A DNA stretch of 64,000 bases from Cellulosimicrobium funkei (GCF_004519295.1 NZ_SOZH01000012.1:1-64000), one strand, 5' to 3'. Shown: positions 8,666 through 16,398, counted from the stretch's first letter. The notes: generated from the sequence alone by a model not told the origin. Numbers and translations: made by a program.

Positions 8666-8679
8666 CTTGTTTGCTGACA
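8666..8679 (-). promoter_or_regulatory. Box A site 2 without a -10
   Basis: Exact TGTCAGCAAACAAG on the minus strand, 112 bp from and divergent to the copy at 8792. Unlike the others it has no TAnnCT hexamer upstream, so it may be an operator only, between the iterons and the prepilin peptidase gene. Confidence 0.5.
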
Positions 8680-8779
8680 CTTACGGGCCTCCTGCGCGAG
8701 GGCGCCTTCTCCGTGCCCGCGTCCGCTGGACCGTGCGTGGTCGCGGGAGCGCCGAGGGGTGCGCCACCCCGTGTGGGTG

Positions 8780-8805
8780 TAGTCTGTTCTCTGTCAGCAA
8801 ACAAG
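8780..8805 (+). promoter_or_regulatory. Box A site 3: TAGTCT -10 plus TGTCAGCAAACAAG
   Basis: Extended -10 TGTAGTCT (hexamer 8780-8785), 6 nt, then box A at 8792-8805, then ribosome site GCAGGGAG and ATG 8822. The box would occlude the transcription start of the prepilin peptidase gene. No -35 resembling TTGACA is visible. Confidence 0.65.
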
Positions 8806-8821
8806 CGCAGGGAGTTTTTCG

Positions 8822-9415
8822 ATGACGACCCGCACCCCGCGAGTGCCCACCTCGAGCCTGCACGAGGCGATGCGCGCCGCGCTCGTCGCTCAGCCCATCC
8901 CAATCACCCTGGTTGCAGTACTCGTCGTAGTCGTCGCCGCGGTCGCGACACGGTCGGTGTCTGCGACGCTCGCGCACCTGCCACTCGCTGTCGTGGGGGC
9001 CGCGGTCGTGGTCACGGACGCGACCAGCCACACGATCCCGCGCCAGCTGGTCTACCTCGGGATCGGGACGGGTGTGCCGGCGATGGCGATCCTCGCTGTG
9101 GTCGACGGCTGGACATCCTTCGGACGCGCGATCGCCGGCGCCGCGGCCCTCGGCGTCGTCTACCTCGTGATGGTTCTGGCTCACCCGTCGGGCTTGGGTG
9201 CTGGAGACGCACGCTTTGCTGTGCTGCTCGGGCTGTACGCCGGCTGGCTCGGCTGGACCTCAGTCGTGATCACGGGTGCGCTCCCCTTCCTCCTGGCGCT
9301 TGCTCCCACAGCGTGGGCGCTCGCCCGCCGCCGGCGCGAGCGACGCATCGCGCTCGGCCCCTACATGCTCGCGGCGTACCTCATCGCGCTCGGCGCCTCG
9401 GGCGCCGGGCTCTGA
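8822..9415 (+). CDS. A24 prepilin peptidase (TadV/CpaA type)
   Basis: A 197-residue multi-spanning membrane aspartyl protease that trims Flp-type prepilins. The two catalytic motifs are present: DATSHTIP (first Asp) and GAGDAR (GxGD, second Asp), each next to transmembrane helices. It lacks the N-methyltransferase domain, as expected for the Tad branch. It stands apart from the Tad cluster at 16-29 kb and is under box A rather than box B control. GGGAG precedes ATG 8822. Substrates should be the Flp pilin at 22.8 kb and the TadE-like proteins. Confidence 0.85.
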   Translation: MTTRTPRVPTSSLHEAMRAALVAQPIPITLVAVLVVVVAAVATRSVSATLAHLPLAVVGAAVVVTDATSHTIPRQLVYLGIGTGVPAMAILAVVDGWTSFGRAIAGAAALGVVYLVMVLAHPSGLGAGDARFAVLLGLYAGWLGWTSVVITGALPFLLALAPTAWALARRRRERRIALGPYMLAAYLIALGASGAGL

Positions 9416-9427
9416 CCGAGCAGCGAA

Positions 9428-9460
9428 GAGGCCCCGCGCGTCGGTGACGCGCGGGGCCTC
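9428..9460. terminator. Bidirectional hairpin terminator
   Basis: A 15-bp GC-rich stem (9428-9442 with 9446-9460) and a 3-nt loop sit between the convergent prepilin peptidase and the 78-residue minus-strand gene, followed by TCTCGT. Confidence 0.8.
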
Positions 9461-9477
9461 TCGTACGCTCGCGAGCG

Positions 9478-9714
9478 CTAGACGCTGGACGTTCTCTGAT
9501 CCGGCTCGTCCCTCGGTGCGAGCGGACGGTGTTCGCTCTGGCCTCGGAGGCCAAACAGGTCCGGGACGGTGATCGCCGCAGCGAGCAGCGACTCGACGCC
9601 GTCGGTTTGCTCACCGCGAGCTGCACGGCTCGCGGCGATGCCGCTGAGCTGTCGGACGAGCAGAGCACGCGCGCGCTTCTCCTCGCCCTCGAGCGTGGGC
9701 GTTTCGGTGTACAT
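9478..9714 (-). CDS. Small hypothetical protein
   Basis: A 78-residue, mostly helical, charged protein starting MYTETPTLEGEEKRARALL. GAGGAGG lies 7 nt before ATG 9714. It follows the DUF2637 gene by 32 bp and is probably in its operon (box B promoter). No family recognised; a small soluble partner of the membrane protein is possible. Confidence 0.55.
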   Translation of the reverse strand: MYTETPTLEGEEKRARALLVRQLSGIAASRAARGEQTDGVESLLAAAITVPDLFGLRGQSEHRPLAPRDEPDQRTSSV

Positions 9715-9746
9715 GATGAGTCCTCCTCGGTCCTGGGTCTCTGAGG

Positions 9747-10703
9747 TCACGCGGCGACGAGCTCGCGACCGCTGGCCGCGGCCTGCTCGGCGTGCTCGGC
9801 CTGCTCGGCCTGCTCGGCGCGGTGGCGGCGCAGGACGCGCTTCACCGTGGACTCGCTCGTGCCGGCGAGCGGCGCGATCTTCGCTGCGCTCAGGCCCTCT
9901 TCCCCGAGCTCGACGATCCGCCGGTTGCGCTCCTCCTCGTCGGGCGAAGCCGCGGTTACCCGCGGTCGAGATGCCGCCGTGCGCGCGCGCTCCTGCTCGG
10001 CGCGCTCCTGCTCGGCGCGCTCCTGCTCGGCGCGCTCCTGCTCGGCGCGCTCGCGCTCGGCGCGCTCGCGCTCGGCGCGCTCCTGCTCCGCGCGCTCCTG
10101 CTCCGCGCGCTCCTGCTCCGCGCGCTCCTGCTCCGCGCGCTCCTGCTCCGCGCGCTCGCGCTTGGCGCGCTCCTGCTCCGCTGCCTGGTGGACGACCGTC
10201 GCAGCTTGCGGAGGCAGGATCAGGATCTTCGCGATCGTGTGCGTCGCGGCGTACTGCCCGATCGGCGGAAGCGCCGCGATGGCGGTGCCGAACCAGGTGC
10301 GCCAGTCGTTGGGGTCGCCCGCCGAGAAGGCGTGGGACCCGTTGGCGATCACGGAGACGGCGGTAAACAGGACCAGGAACACGTTCGCCGCTGCTGCCTT
10401 CTCTCCGCGTCCCTTCTGGATGATGACCGCGAGGGTGTACACGACGATCGCGCCGTCGACGAAGACCGGAAGACCCCAGGCCAGGCGGTGCATGATGTTC
10501 GCCCACGGTGCGATCTCGGCGAGCGCGGCGAACGAGAGCATGAACGTGACGGCCGAGAGCAGCAGCAGCCCGAGGAGCGACGCGACGAGCAGTGCTGGAT
10601 GCTCGGTCGAGACCTGGAGCCTTCGGACCGCGCCCGGCAGGGCAGCGTCTCGCGCGGTCTTCGCAGGGCGACGGCGGCCCTGACGGTGGGGGTTGCGGGT
10701 CAA
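9747..10703 (-). CDS. DUF2637 membrane protein with coiled-coil repeats and C-terminal HTH (SpdB-like)
   Basis: A 318-residue protein. The N-terminal half has about four membrane helices in the DUF2637 arrangement, a family common on actinobacterial conjugative plasmids and linked there to plasmid spread. Then come about 15 near-perfect ERAEQ/ERAER pentapeptides that should form a long charged helix, and a C-terminal helix-turn-helix (NRRIVELGEEGLSAAKIAPL, then GTSESTVKRVLRRHR). The design suggests membrane anchoring of plasmid DNA. The start is TTG 10703 with GGAGG 6 nt upstream. A box B promoter ends 40 nt before the start, so it should be co-expressed with the transfer genes. Confidence 0.75.
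   Translation of the reverse strand: MTRNPHRQGRRRPAKTARDAALPGAVRRLQVSTEHPALLVASLLGLLLLSAVTFMLSFAALAEIAPWANIMHRLAWGLPVFVDGAIVVYTLAVIIQKGRGEKAAAANVFLVLFTAVSVIANGSHAFSAGDPNDWRTWFGTAIAALPPIGQYAATHTIAKILILPPQAATVVHQAAEQERAKRERAEQERAEQERAEQERAEQERAEQERAERERAERERAEQERAEQERAEQERAEQERARTAASRPRVTAASPDEEERNRRIVELGEEGLSAAKIAPLAGTSESTVKRVLRRHRAEQAEQAEHAEQAAASGRELVAA
9985..10181 (-). repeat. 15-bp tandem coding repeat
   Basis: About thirteen copies of CGCGCTCCTGCTCSG (as read on the plus strand) inside the DUF2637 gene encode the ERAEQ pentapeptides. Nearly identical units mean recent expansion and likely length variation between isolates. Confidence 0.85.
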
Positions 10704-10743
10704 CGTGTGCCTCCGGAGGTCGATATGCGGTCCGTACCCTCAT

Positions 10744-10772
10744 CAACGGGCCGAATCGGGCGTCGTGTGACG
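10744..10772 (-). promoter_or_regulatory. Box B site 2
   Basis: CGTCACACG-N14-CCGTTG on the minus strand (first base C instead of T), ending 40 nt before the TTG start of the DUF2637 gene. Same length and spacing as the other box B sites. Confidence 0.65.
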
Positions 10773-10785
10773 TTGCGGGTGTAGC

Positions 10786-11043
10786 TCATCGACGGTGCTC
10801 GTCGGCCGGGAAGAAGGCGAACGCGAGCAGCGCGATCGCGAGGGCGATGACGACGAGGACGGCTCGGTCGACGTCGAGGGCGCGTGCGAACCCGTCGAGG
10901 CGACCCGTGGCGGCGGTGACGACGGTCGTGGCGAGTACCGCTGTGCTGATGACGAGCGGTGCGACGCGCCGCTGCGCGATCGCGAGCACGACGACGATGA
11001 GGAAGGTGATGAGCGAGATGACGATGATGTTCTCGACGGACAT
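10786..11043 (-). CDS. Small three-helix membrane protein
   Basis: An 85-residue protein from ATG 11043 (GGAGG 8 nt upstream) with three hydrophobic segments: IIVISLITFLIVVVLAIA, a second around LVISTAVLATTVV, and a third around LVVIALAIALLAFAFF. The box A promoter at 11141-11165 faces it with a ~100-nt leader. Family unknown; plasmid-coded small membrane proteins often serve transfer or exclusion. Confidence 0.55.
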   Translation of the reverse strand: MSVENIIVISLITFLIVVVLAIAQRRVAPLVISTAVLATTVVTAATGRLDGFARALDVDRAVLVVIALAIALLAFAFFPADEHRR

Positions 11044-11140
11044 GTCCGGAGCCTCCGGTGATGACTCAGCGCCGGAGCTCTCCGTCGTCACCGAGCCCGC
11101 CTCGATGGGCGCGTTGACGTAGGGACCACTCCGCGCACTG

Positions 11141-11165
11141 CTTGTTTGCTGACATGAGCAGCCTA
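11141..11165 (-). promoter_or_regulatory. Box A site 4: TAGGCT -10 plus TGTCAGCAAACAAG
   Basis: On the minus strand TAGGCT (11165-11160), 5 nt, then exact box A (11154-11141). It drives the small membrane protein gene at 11043 and is divergent from the AbiE operon. Confidence 0.65.
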
Positions 11166-11203
11166 CATGCACGGTTAGGGTTACGCCGGGCGCAGGTGGA
11201 GCG

Positions 11204-11295
11204 AAAGTTGCATGCTGTGAAACCTTCGTGCCAACACGATCCGCAGCGACTCGCGCGCGTGGATCAAAAGTTGCACTCAGTGATACTATTGATCC
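11204..11295 (+). promoter_or_regulatory. AbiE promoter/operator with two 20-bp direct repeats
   Basis: AAAGTTGCA-N4-GTGA-N-AC occurs at 11204-11223 and 11267-11286, 63 bp apart (six helical turns). The second copy contains the promoter: TTGCAC and TACTAT (11284-11289), framed by the inverted repeat GGATCAA (11261) and TTGATCC (11289-11295). TACTAT ends 6 nt before ATG 11296, so the message is probably leaderless. AbiEi antitoxins repress their own promoters, and these repeats are the likely operators. Confidence 0.65.
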
Positions 11296-12405
11296 ATGGC
11301 AGGGCGAGAGGCGCGCGCACAGATCGCGCAGATTGCGGCTGACCAGTGGGGTCTGATCACGACGTCGCAGGCGGCCGCCGTCGGCGTGAGCAGGGTGCTC
11401 CTCTCGCGCATGACGAGCTCGGGAGAGCTCGAACGCGTCACCCATGGTGTCTACGCCACGCCTGCGGCCGCGACCGACGAGCTCCTCGAGACCAAGGCCC
11501 TGTGGCTCACGCTCGACCCCGCACGGCCCGCCTACGAACGACTTGAGGACCTACCCACCTCGGGCGTCCTCTCCCATGCCACCGCGGCCGCGCTGCACGG
11601 CATCGGCGACCTGCTCGACGATCGCGTCGAGGTGACGCTCCCCCGTCGTCATCGTTCGCGACGCCCCGAGCTGCGGACCCATCGTGGTGAGCTCAGGCCC
11701 TACGAGGTCACCCGCGTCGACGGCCTGCCTGTGACCACCGCCGCACGAACGATCGTCGACCTCGTCAGCATCGGCAACGACCGCGACCACGTCGCCACGA
11801 TCCTTCGCGAGGCCCTGCGCAGGGGCCTGGCCACGCCCCGAGACGTCCGAGACGCGCTCGTGCGCCACCTGGGCAAGGAGCGCGGCGTCGAGGTGCTAGA
11901 CGAGCTCGTCACGGCCGCGGGCCTCGACGAAGCGAGCGCCGAGGCGGCGATCGCAGACTCGGACGTCGTCCGTCGTGTCGCCGGCGAGCTGGCCGCTCGT
12001 AGTCTGGCAAACGCGCAGCTGAGCCTGCTCAGCCCAGATCTCATGAAGCGCATCGCTCCGGACTGGAACCCGGCCGAAGGCCTGGTGAACCTGGCTGGAG
12101 GGCTCGATGTCTTCAAGCTCCGCGCTGCAGACATCATCGACACGGCAGGGGTTGGCGACGCGCTCGCGGCAGTGCGCGCGAGCATGCTGCCGGCGCTCGA
12201 CGCGGCAGGGGTGGGCGACGCGCTCGCGGCAGTGCGCGCGAGCATGCTGCCGGCGCTCGAAGCGGCACGGGCGGCGGACTGGGCAGTCTCCGGTGAGAGC
12301 GCCAAGGCCTGGGCCGTGGTCGAGCAGGCCGAGAACGTCAAGGCGCTTGACCTCGTGCGCAACAGCGTTCGCGAGCGCTCGGACGAGGAGCAGGAGGACC
12401 AGTGA
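11296..12405 (+). CDS. abiEi: AbiEi-type antitoxin (type IV toxin-antitoxin)
   Basis: A 369-residue protein. The N-terminus (AQIAADQWGLITTSQAAAVG, then LSRMTSSGELERVTHGVYA) is the winged-helix DNA-binding domain of AbiEi; the middle (GVLSHATAAALHGIGDL, then TVDLVSIGNDRDHVATILREAL-like helices) is the antitoxin domain. AbiEi neutralises and represses AbiEii. The C-terminus is extended by two copies of a 20-residue unit (AGVGDALAAVRASMLPAL) encoded by a perfect-looking 60-bp tandem repeat, unusual for the family. It is leaderless and overlaps the toxin gene by GTGA. Confidence 0.85.
   Translation: MAGREARAQIAQIAADQWGLITTSQAAAVGVSRVLLSRMTSSGELERVTHGVYATPAAATDELLETKALWLTLDPARPAYERLEDLPTSGVLSHATAAALHGIGDLLDDRVEVTLPRRHRSRRPELRTHRGELRPYEVTRVDGLPVTTAARTIVDLVSIGNDRDHVATILREALRRGLATPRDVRDALVRHLGKERGVEVLDELVTAAGLDEASAEAAIADSDVVRRVAGELAARSLANAQLSLLSPDLMKRIAPDWNPAEGLVNLAGGLDVFKLRAADIIDTAGVGDALAAVRASMLPALDAAGVGDALAAVRASMLPALEAARAADWAVSGESAKAWAVVEQAENVKALDLVRNSVRERSDEEQEDQ
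12141..12260 (+). repeat. 60-bp tandem duplication inside abiEi
   Basis: Two adjacent 60-bp units (12141-12200, 12201-12260) differ at only one or two bases and keep the reading frame, adding 20 residues. It looks recent and should vary between relatives. Confidence 0.85.
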
Positions 12406-13328
12406 CGGCCAGCGAGAAGTCGTACGCGACGCCTCGGGCGATGTGGGCCGCGGTCACCGCGCGAGCGAAGACCGCGGCCGCCGTCTCTGGGCAGCCCGCG
12501 CACGAGGTCGTGCGTGAGTTCCTCTACGAGCGCCTTCTCGACCGCGTCTTCGCCCAGCCAGAAGCTCCGTGGGTGCTCAAGGGTGGCACCGCCCTCCTCG
12601 TGCGCGCCGACGATGCGCGCCACAGCAAGGACGTCGACCTGCTCTACCGCGTCGCCGACCTCGACGAAGCCGTGGAGCAGCTCCGCGCCGCGCTCGCGCT
12701 CGATCGCGGCGACATGCTCTCCTTCACAGCCACGACGGTCGACCCGATGGGAGCGGGCCAGCAGCCGGGCGTGACTGGGCGGCAGGTCGGCATCAAGGTG
12801 TACGCCGGCCTGAAGCAGGCGGGGTCGTTCCACATCGACCTCGTGACCGGGTCCCTGATGACGGCCGAACCGGACGAGCGGGTCGTCACAACCGTGGTGG
12901 CTGTGCCCGGCGTCGTGCCGCCGACCGTGCGCCTGTACCCGGTCGTTGACCACGTCGCCGACAAGCTCTGCGCGACCGAGTCCACCTACCCAGGCGGGAA
13001 GCCCTCGAGCCGGGTGCGAGACCTCGTCGACCTGGTCGTGATCGCTCGCACAGAGACCATGAGCCTGCGCGCCCTGCGGGCCGCGATCGCCTCCGAGCGC
13101 CACCACCGCGACCTGCCGAACCGGGAGACGTTCAGCGTCCCGGCCGCCTGGGCGGACCAGTACCCGGGGGTCTCGGGCTCGACCCGGCACTGCGCCGGGC
13201 TCGACTTCGCGGCCGCGGTAGCCCTCGTCGCGCAGTTCCTCGCCCCAGCGCTCGTGGCCGTGATCGGCGAGGACCAGACCTGGTCGCCGACGGCCGCTGC
13301 ATGGGTTCCCGGCGACGCCCTCGCCTAG
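12402..13328 (+). CDS. abiEii: AbiEii-type nucleotidyltransferase toxin
   Basis: A 308-residue protein with the AbiEii/nucleotidyltransferase signature GGTALLVRADD...KDVDLLY (GG-motif followed by DxD), then the helical C-terminal domain with KLCATES and RVRDLVDLVVIAR, as in DUF1814 toxins. These enzymes add nucleotides to tRNA or other acceptors and stop growth; on plasmids they stabilise inheritance or block phage. GTG 12402 overlaps the antitoxin stop, with GGAGGA upstream. Confidence 0.85.
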   Translation: MTASEKSYATPRAMWAAVTARAKTAAAVSGQPAHEVVREFLYERLLDRVFAQPEAPWVLKGGTALLVRADDARHSKDVDLLYRVADLDEAVEQLRAALALDRGDMLSFTATTVDPMGAGQQPGVTGRQVGIKVYAGLKQAGSFHIDLVTGSLMTAEPDERVVTTVVAVPGVVPPTVRLYPVVDHVADKLCATESTYPGGKPSSRVRDLVDLVVIARTETMSLRALRAAIASERHHRDLPNRETFSVPAAWADQYPGVSGSTRHCAGLDFAAAVALVAQFLAPALVAVIGEDQTWSPTAAAWVPGDALA

Positions 13329-13681
13329 ACCACGACCGAGCCCGACGCGCCGCGGCGACCAGCGCCTCGACGACGACACCCGCCCCGACGTAGCCAGCGG
13401 CCGCGGCCGCGACCGTGATCAGCAGCTCCCCACCAGCTGCCGGCGGCGTCGCGACCGCCACGTCCCACACGACACGCACGGCAGACGCCGCCGCCCCCGC
13501 TGCGTACCTGGTCACCTTCTCGTTCGCCCTCATGCCTCTGGAAGGTGCGAGACCGGCCCCCGGCGTGACGCCACAAGGCTGAGCTGACGGCACGGACGTC
13601 GCGGGTGCGGCGGCGTCTGGGGGAAGATCTTCGCGAGGCGTGACGTCGCGACGTGAGGAACCTGGATGGTGGGGACGCAGC
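13329..13681. other. Gap between AbiEii and the synthetase-like gene
   Basis: No certain gene. A minus-strand frame from ATG 13533 (MRANEKVTRYAAGAAASAVR) codes a hydrophobic helix and a basic tail but would run ~200 bp antisense into the end of abiEii; I regard it as possible only. No clear terminator for the AbiE operon is seen. Confidence 0.4.
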
Positions 13682-14467
13682 ATGTGCAGATCGCTCGCTG
13701 AGGGCGGCGCCCGGTGCGCCGACCACCGCCGGCTCTCGGCGATGACGGCCGCGCAGATCGCCCCCGACCCCCGCGACGGCGTCCCCGACGTCACCTGGAT
13801 TCACGACGACATGCCCTCCCTGTGGAAGGCGATGAGCGAGCGCGCTGACGGACATGCCGTCCTTGCGGCCGCCGTCGACCGCCTCGTGCGAGACCGGAAG
13901 GTTGAAGCCGAGATCACCGACTCCCTCGTCTCCAGCCTCCCCGACGGGTGCCGGCTGCACGGGCTCGAGTGGCGCATGAAGTCCCCGGCGAGCACGGCGC
14001 GCAAGATCTTCTCCAGGCGAGGTGGATCACCCACCGAGCGCGCAGCGAAGTTCACCGACACCTTGCGGTACACCGTCTGTGCGCGCGACCACGACGACAT
14101 CGTCGCGGCGGCCGACAGCGCGCTGGGCGCGCTCGTCGACCGAGGGATGACCGTCGTCGAGGCCGACGACAAGTACCGCGAGGGCGCCCCCTACAAGGGG
14201 CTGCACTTCCTACTGCGCACACCGGAGGACACTACCTTCGAGCTCCAGGTCCACTCCGAGCTCTCCCAGCAGGTCAAGGACGAGGTGCACCCGATCTACG
14301 AGGCGGTCCGCGACCCCGCGACGACGAAGGCGGACGCGGACCGACTCACCGAGCAGCTCGTCACGATCAGCAGCGTCGTCCCGACGCCCCGCGGTCTCGC
14401 CGAGCGCACCGCGTTCTTCGGCTGCGAGATCACTCGACCAGGCGTGAGGAAAAGTGCGCATGCGTGA
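13682..14467 (+). CDS. RelA/SpoT-like nucleotidyltransferase (possible toxic small alarmone synthetase)
   Basis: A 261-residue protein. It begins MCRSLAEGGARCADH, a Cys/His N-terminal motif often seen in actinobacterial toxin-type proteins. The core has WRMKSPASTARKI, DTLRYTVCARDHDDI, a YKGLHFLLRTPEDTTFELQVHSE segment and K(D)EVHPIYE, in the order of RelA/SpoT synthetase domains of polymorphic or toxSAS toxins. It would transfer pyrophosphate from ATP to a nucleotide or tRNA. ATG 13682 is preferred because of the conserved N-terminus. An alarmone-hydrolase-like gene follows 39 bp downstream. Confidence 0.7.
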   Translation: MCRSLAEGGARCADHRRLSAMTAAQIAPDPRDGVPDVTWIHDDMPSLWKAMSERADGHAVLAAAVDRLVRDRKVEAEITDSLVSSLPDGCRLHGLEWRMKSPASTARKIFSRRGGSPTERAAKFTDTLRYTVCARDHDDIVAAADSALGALVDRGMTVVEADDKYREGAPYKGLHFLLRTPEDTTFELQVHSELSQQVKDEVHPIYEAVRDPATTKADADRLTEQLVTISSVVPTPRGLAERTAFFGCEITRPGVRKSAHA

Positions 14468-14482
14468 GGAAAGCGGTAGACT
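14442..14482 (+). promoter_or_regulatory. Promoter with duplicated GCGTGAGGAAA
   Basis: GCGTGAGGAAA at 14442-14452 and 14462-14472 (20 bp apart) precedes a TAGACT -10 (14477-14482), inside the last codons of the synthetase gene. It gives the HD gene its own promoter with a two-site operator, useful if the antidote must be made independently of the toxin. Confidence 0.5.
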
Positions 14483-14506
14483 CGGGACGAGAGGAGAGTG
14501 ACCGCC

Positions 14507-15628
14507 ATGACCACCTACTACGCAGTCCGCGACCCCGACACCCGTGCGCTCGCTGGCGTCATGGCGGAGACCGCTCAACTGCGAGGCCCCGGCGACGAGC
14601 GCCTCTACTTCTGGGTCCCCAGCCTCGGCGCGTGGGTCCTGGACGACGACATCCTGCGTGACTTCCGGTCCTTCGAGGGCGACCGCGAGAACGCGTACGA
14701 GGAGATCGACCCGCTCCAGGCGGCTGCCCTCATCCGTGAGGCACCTGCCCTCGACCGCTGGACGGTCGCGCAGTTCAAGACCCAGCCCGAGCGGCTCACG
14801 TCCGCCGAGCTCGGCCTTCCCGTCGACGTCGGGCAGCCGCGACCGACGGCGGACCCGCACACGCTGGAGTCGATCGAGAAGGCGGCTCCGGGCGCCTGGG
14901 TCACGGTGCGCACCTTCCCGGACGACGCGCGCGGACGCACCGCCGCGCGGACCTGGGCGTACGAGATCAGGAGCGGCAAGAAGAAGCGCCTGGCGGCTCT
15001 GGGCCCGCTCGAGGTGGACGTGCGCCCCGTGCAGGACCTGCTTGAGGCGAGGCTGCGGCGAGCCGTCACGGGCGAGCAGATCATCGGGACGGCGCGCCGG
15101 ATCGCTGAGCGTGCACACGGCCTGCAGGTCGACAAGGCGGGGCACCCGTACATCGACCACCCCCGTCGGGTCGCCGAGCGCCTTGAGCGCGGCGGCGCTC
15201 CGGTCGCGGCGATCGTCGCAGGGTGGCTCCACGACGTCCTCGAGGACACCACGCTGACCGCGGTAGATCTTCGTGCGGCGGGGATCCCGGAGGACGCGAT
15301 CGCTGCTGTCGAGGCGGTCACCAAGCGCGAGGGCGAGTCCCCCGCGGACTACGCCGAGCGCATCGCCGCGACGCCGCTGGCCGCAGACGTCAAGTACGCC
15401 GACCTCGCCGACAACACCGACCCGACCCGCGTCGAGCAGCTCGACGGCGCGACACGTGAACGCCTGGAGGCGAAGTACGCCCTCTTCCGCGATGTGCTCG
15501 CGCGAGCGTTGGACCGGTCTCAACTCCGTCGCGATCCCGGCGAGAATGACCCCGACGCCGATTCCTCGGAGTCGGAGCCGCTCAATGGTGCACGTGCAAC
15601 GCGCCGCGCACCGCTCCGGTCGACCTGA
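14507..15628 (+). CDS. HD-domain alarmone-hydrolase-like protein (candidate antidote)
   Basis: A 373-residue protein. The N-terminal ~190 residues are unrecognised. From about 195 it has the RSH/Mesh1-type HD hydrolase signature: YIDHPRRVAERL, AGWLHDVLEDTTL (metal-binding HD and following ED) and VKYADLADNTDP, equivalent to the LADRLHN motif. Such enzymes remove the 3' pyrophosphate from (p)ppGpp or (pp)pApp. GAGGAGAG precedes ATG 14507 by 8 nt. Next to a RelA/SpoT-like synthetase it looks like a split toxSAS/hydrolase toxin-antitoxin pair. Confidence 0.7.
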   Translation: MTTYYAVRDPDTRALAGVMAETAQLRGPGDERLYFWVPSLGAWVLDDDILRDFRSFEGDRENAYEEIDPLQAAALIREAPALDRWTVAQFKTQPERLTSAELGLPVDVGQPRPTADPHTLESIEKAAPGAWVTVRTFPDDARGRTAARTWAYEIRSGKKKRLAALGPLEVDVRPVQDLLEARLRRAVTGEQIIGTARRIAERAHGLQVDKAGHPYIDHPRRVAERLERGGAPVAAIVAGWLHDVLEDTTLTAVDLRAAGIPEDAIAAVEAVTKREGESPADYAERIAATPLAADVKYADLADNTDPTRVEQLDGATRERLEAKYALFRDVLARALDRSQLRRDPGENDPDADSSESEPLNGARATRRAPLRST

Positions 15629-15641
15629 GCCAGGCGGTTCC

Positions 15642-16085
15642 TCAGTCGTTGGCCTCCTTCGCCTCCTTGTGTTGTTGGAGCCGCGCCTCCAGGACGAGTA
15701 GGTGCTTCTCGGAGTACCGGACGGCGGCGTCGTAGACGACTCGAACCACTGCCCGCGGGACCTGGAACGACACACCTTCGAGCGACAACAAGTCCTCGTC
15801 CGGCTCAAGGGCTGCCAACTCCGCATCGACCTGGTACAGCGAGCCGTTGCCGAAGTGCTCGCCGTCCGGCGTCCAGAGGCCTGCCCATGCCCGGGCGAGC
15901 TCGCGGTCCGAAGTGAGGTAGACCCGGTCATCGCGCTGCGCGATCTCCGTCATGCCCTCCTCCTCGGAGATCCTTCGAACCTGCGAAGGGATCCCTGTCT
16001 CCGACGGCGGCAGCAGTAGCTCACCAGGCCGTCGCCCAGGTGCGCCTGCATGCCAGAGTCGTCGCACCTCGCTCGCCTGAACCAT
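15642..16085 (-). CDS. ADP-ribosyltransferase-like protein
   Basis: A 147-residue protein. RLWHAGAPGRRPGELLLPP (possible NAD-binding His), VYLTSDRELARAWAG (the Y-x-T/S-S strand) and SLYQVDAELAALEPDED with later SFQVPRAVVRVVYD follow the order of Arr/phage-type ADP-ribosyltransferase folds. The gene converges with the HD gene, 13 bp apart. A TACGCT -10 ends 6 nt before ATG 16085, so it is probably leaderless. The target is unknown and activity is inferred only from motif order. Confidence 0.45.
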   Translation of the reverse strand: MVQASEVRRLWHAGAPGRRPGELLLPPSETGIPSQVRRISEEEGMTEIAQRDDRVYLTSDRELARAWAGLWTPDGEHFGNGSLYQVDAELAALEPDEDLLSLEGVSFQVPRAVVRVVYDAAVRYSEKHLLVLEARLQQHKEAKEAND

Positions 16086-16114
16086 GGGCGCAGCGTAGCC
16101 ATCCCCACGTACAA

Positions 16115-16152
16115 CGAGACCGCCTGCTCCAGAGAGGGAGCGGGCGGTCTCG
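16115..16152. terminator. Hairpin terminator at end of Tad operon
   Basis: Stem CGAGACCGCC (16115-16124) with GGCGGTCTCG (16143-16152) and an inner GCTCC/GGAGC pairing, 22 bp past the last stop of the minus-strand pilus operon. Confidence 0.75.
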
Positions 16153-16173
16153 TCGGTGATGCTTCGTGCAGGT

Positions 16174-16398
16174 CTACGGCGCGCCGTGGAGCCTTCCGCG
16201 AAGCGCCGCGAGCGCCGCGGCGGCCCGCTCCTGGTCGAGCGCGTCGACGTCGTCGATCTCGTGGTGACACGGATCGTCGGGGCACGTCACACGATGGATG
16301 GCGAGCGCGACAGCGTGGTGATCCGCCTGGTCCCATCGCGCGAGCTCCAGGTGGGCCTGGAGCTCGCGCTCGAGGGGCGAGGGCTCGTCGCTGGTCAC
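16174..16398 (-). CDS. Small hypothetical protein, last gene of pilus operon
   Basis: A 74-residue acidic helical protein starting MTSDEPSPLERELQAHLELA and containing CPDDPCHHE, a possible metal site. Its GTG start overlaps the stop of the secreted-protein gene (GTGA), so translation is coupled. Unknown family. Confidence 0.55.
   Translation of the reverse strand: MTSDEPSPLERELQAHLELARWDQADHHAVALAIHRVTCPDDPCHHEIDDVDALDQERAAAALAALRGRLHGAP

Noticed and set aside
8393-8680. Minus-strand frame starting MSANK over the iteron array
   Set aside because: The first codons are simply box A read as codons and the rest is the iterons; the Arg/Pro-rich product is typical of spurious frames.
11700-13379. 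559-codon minus-strand frame over the AbiE genes
   Set aside because: AbiEi and AbiEii motifs are unambiguous on the plus strand.
13132-13533. Minus-strand frame with one hydrophobic helix after abiEii
   Set aside because: Overlaps the end of abiEii by ~200 bp, with only weak start signals; kept as a remark, not a gene.
16285-16312. CACGTCACACG resembling the first half of box B
   Set aside because: No CCGTTG at 14 nt and it lies inside a coding region.
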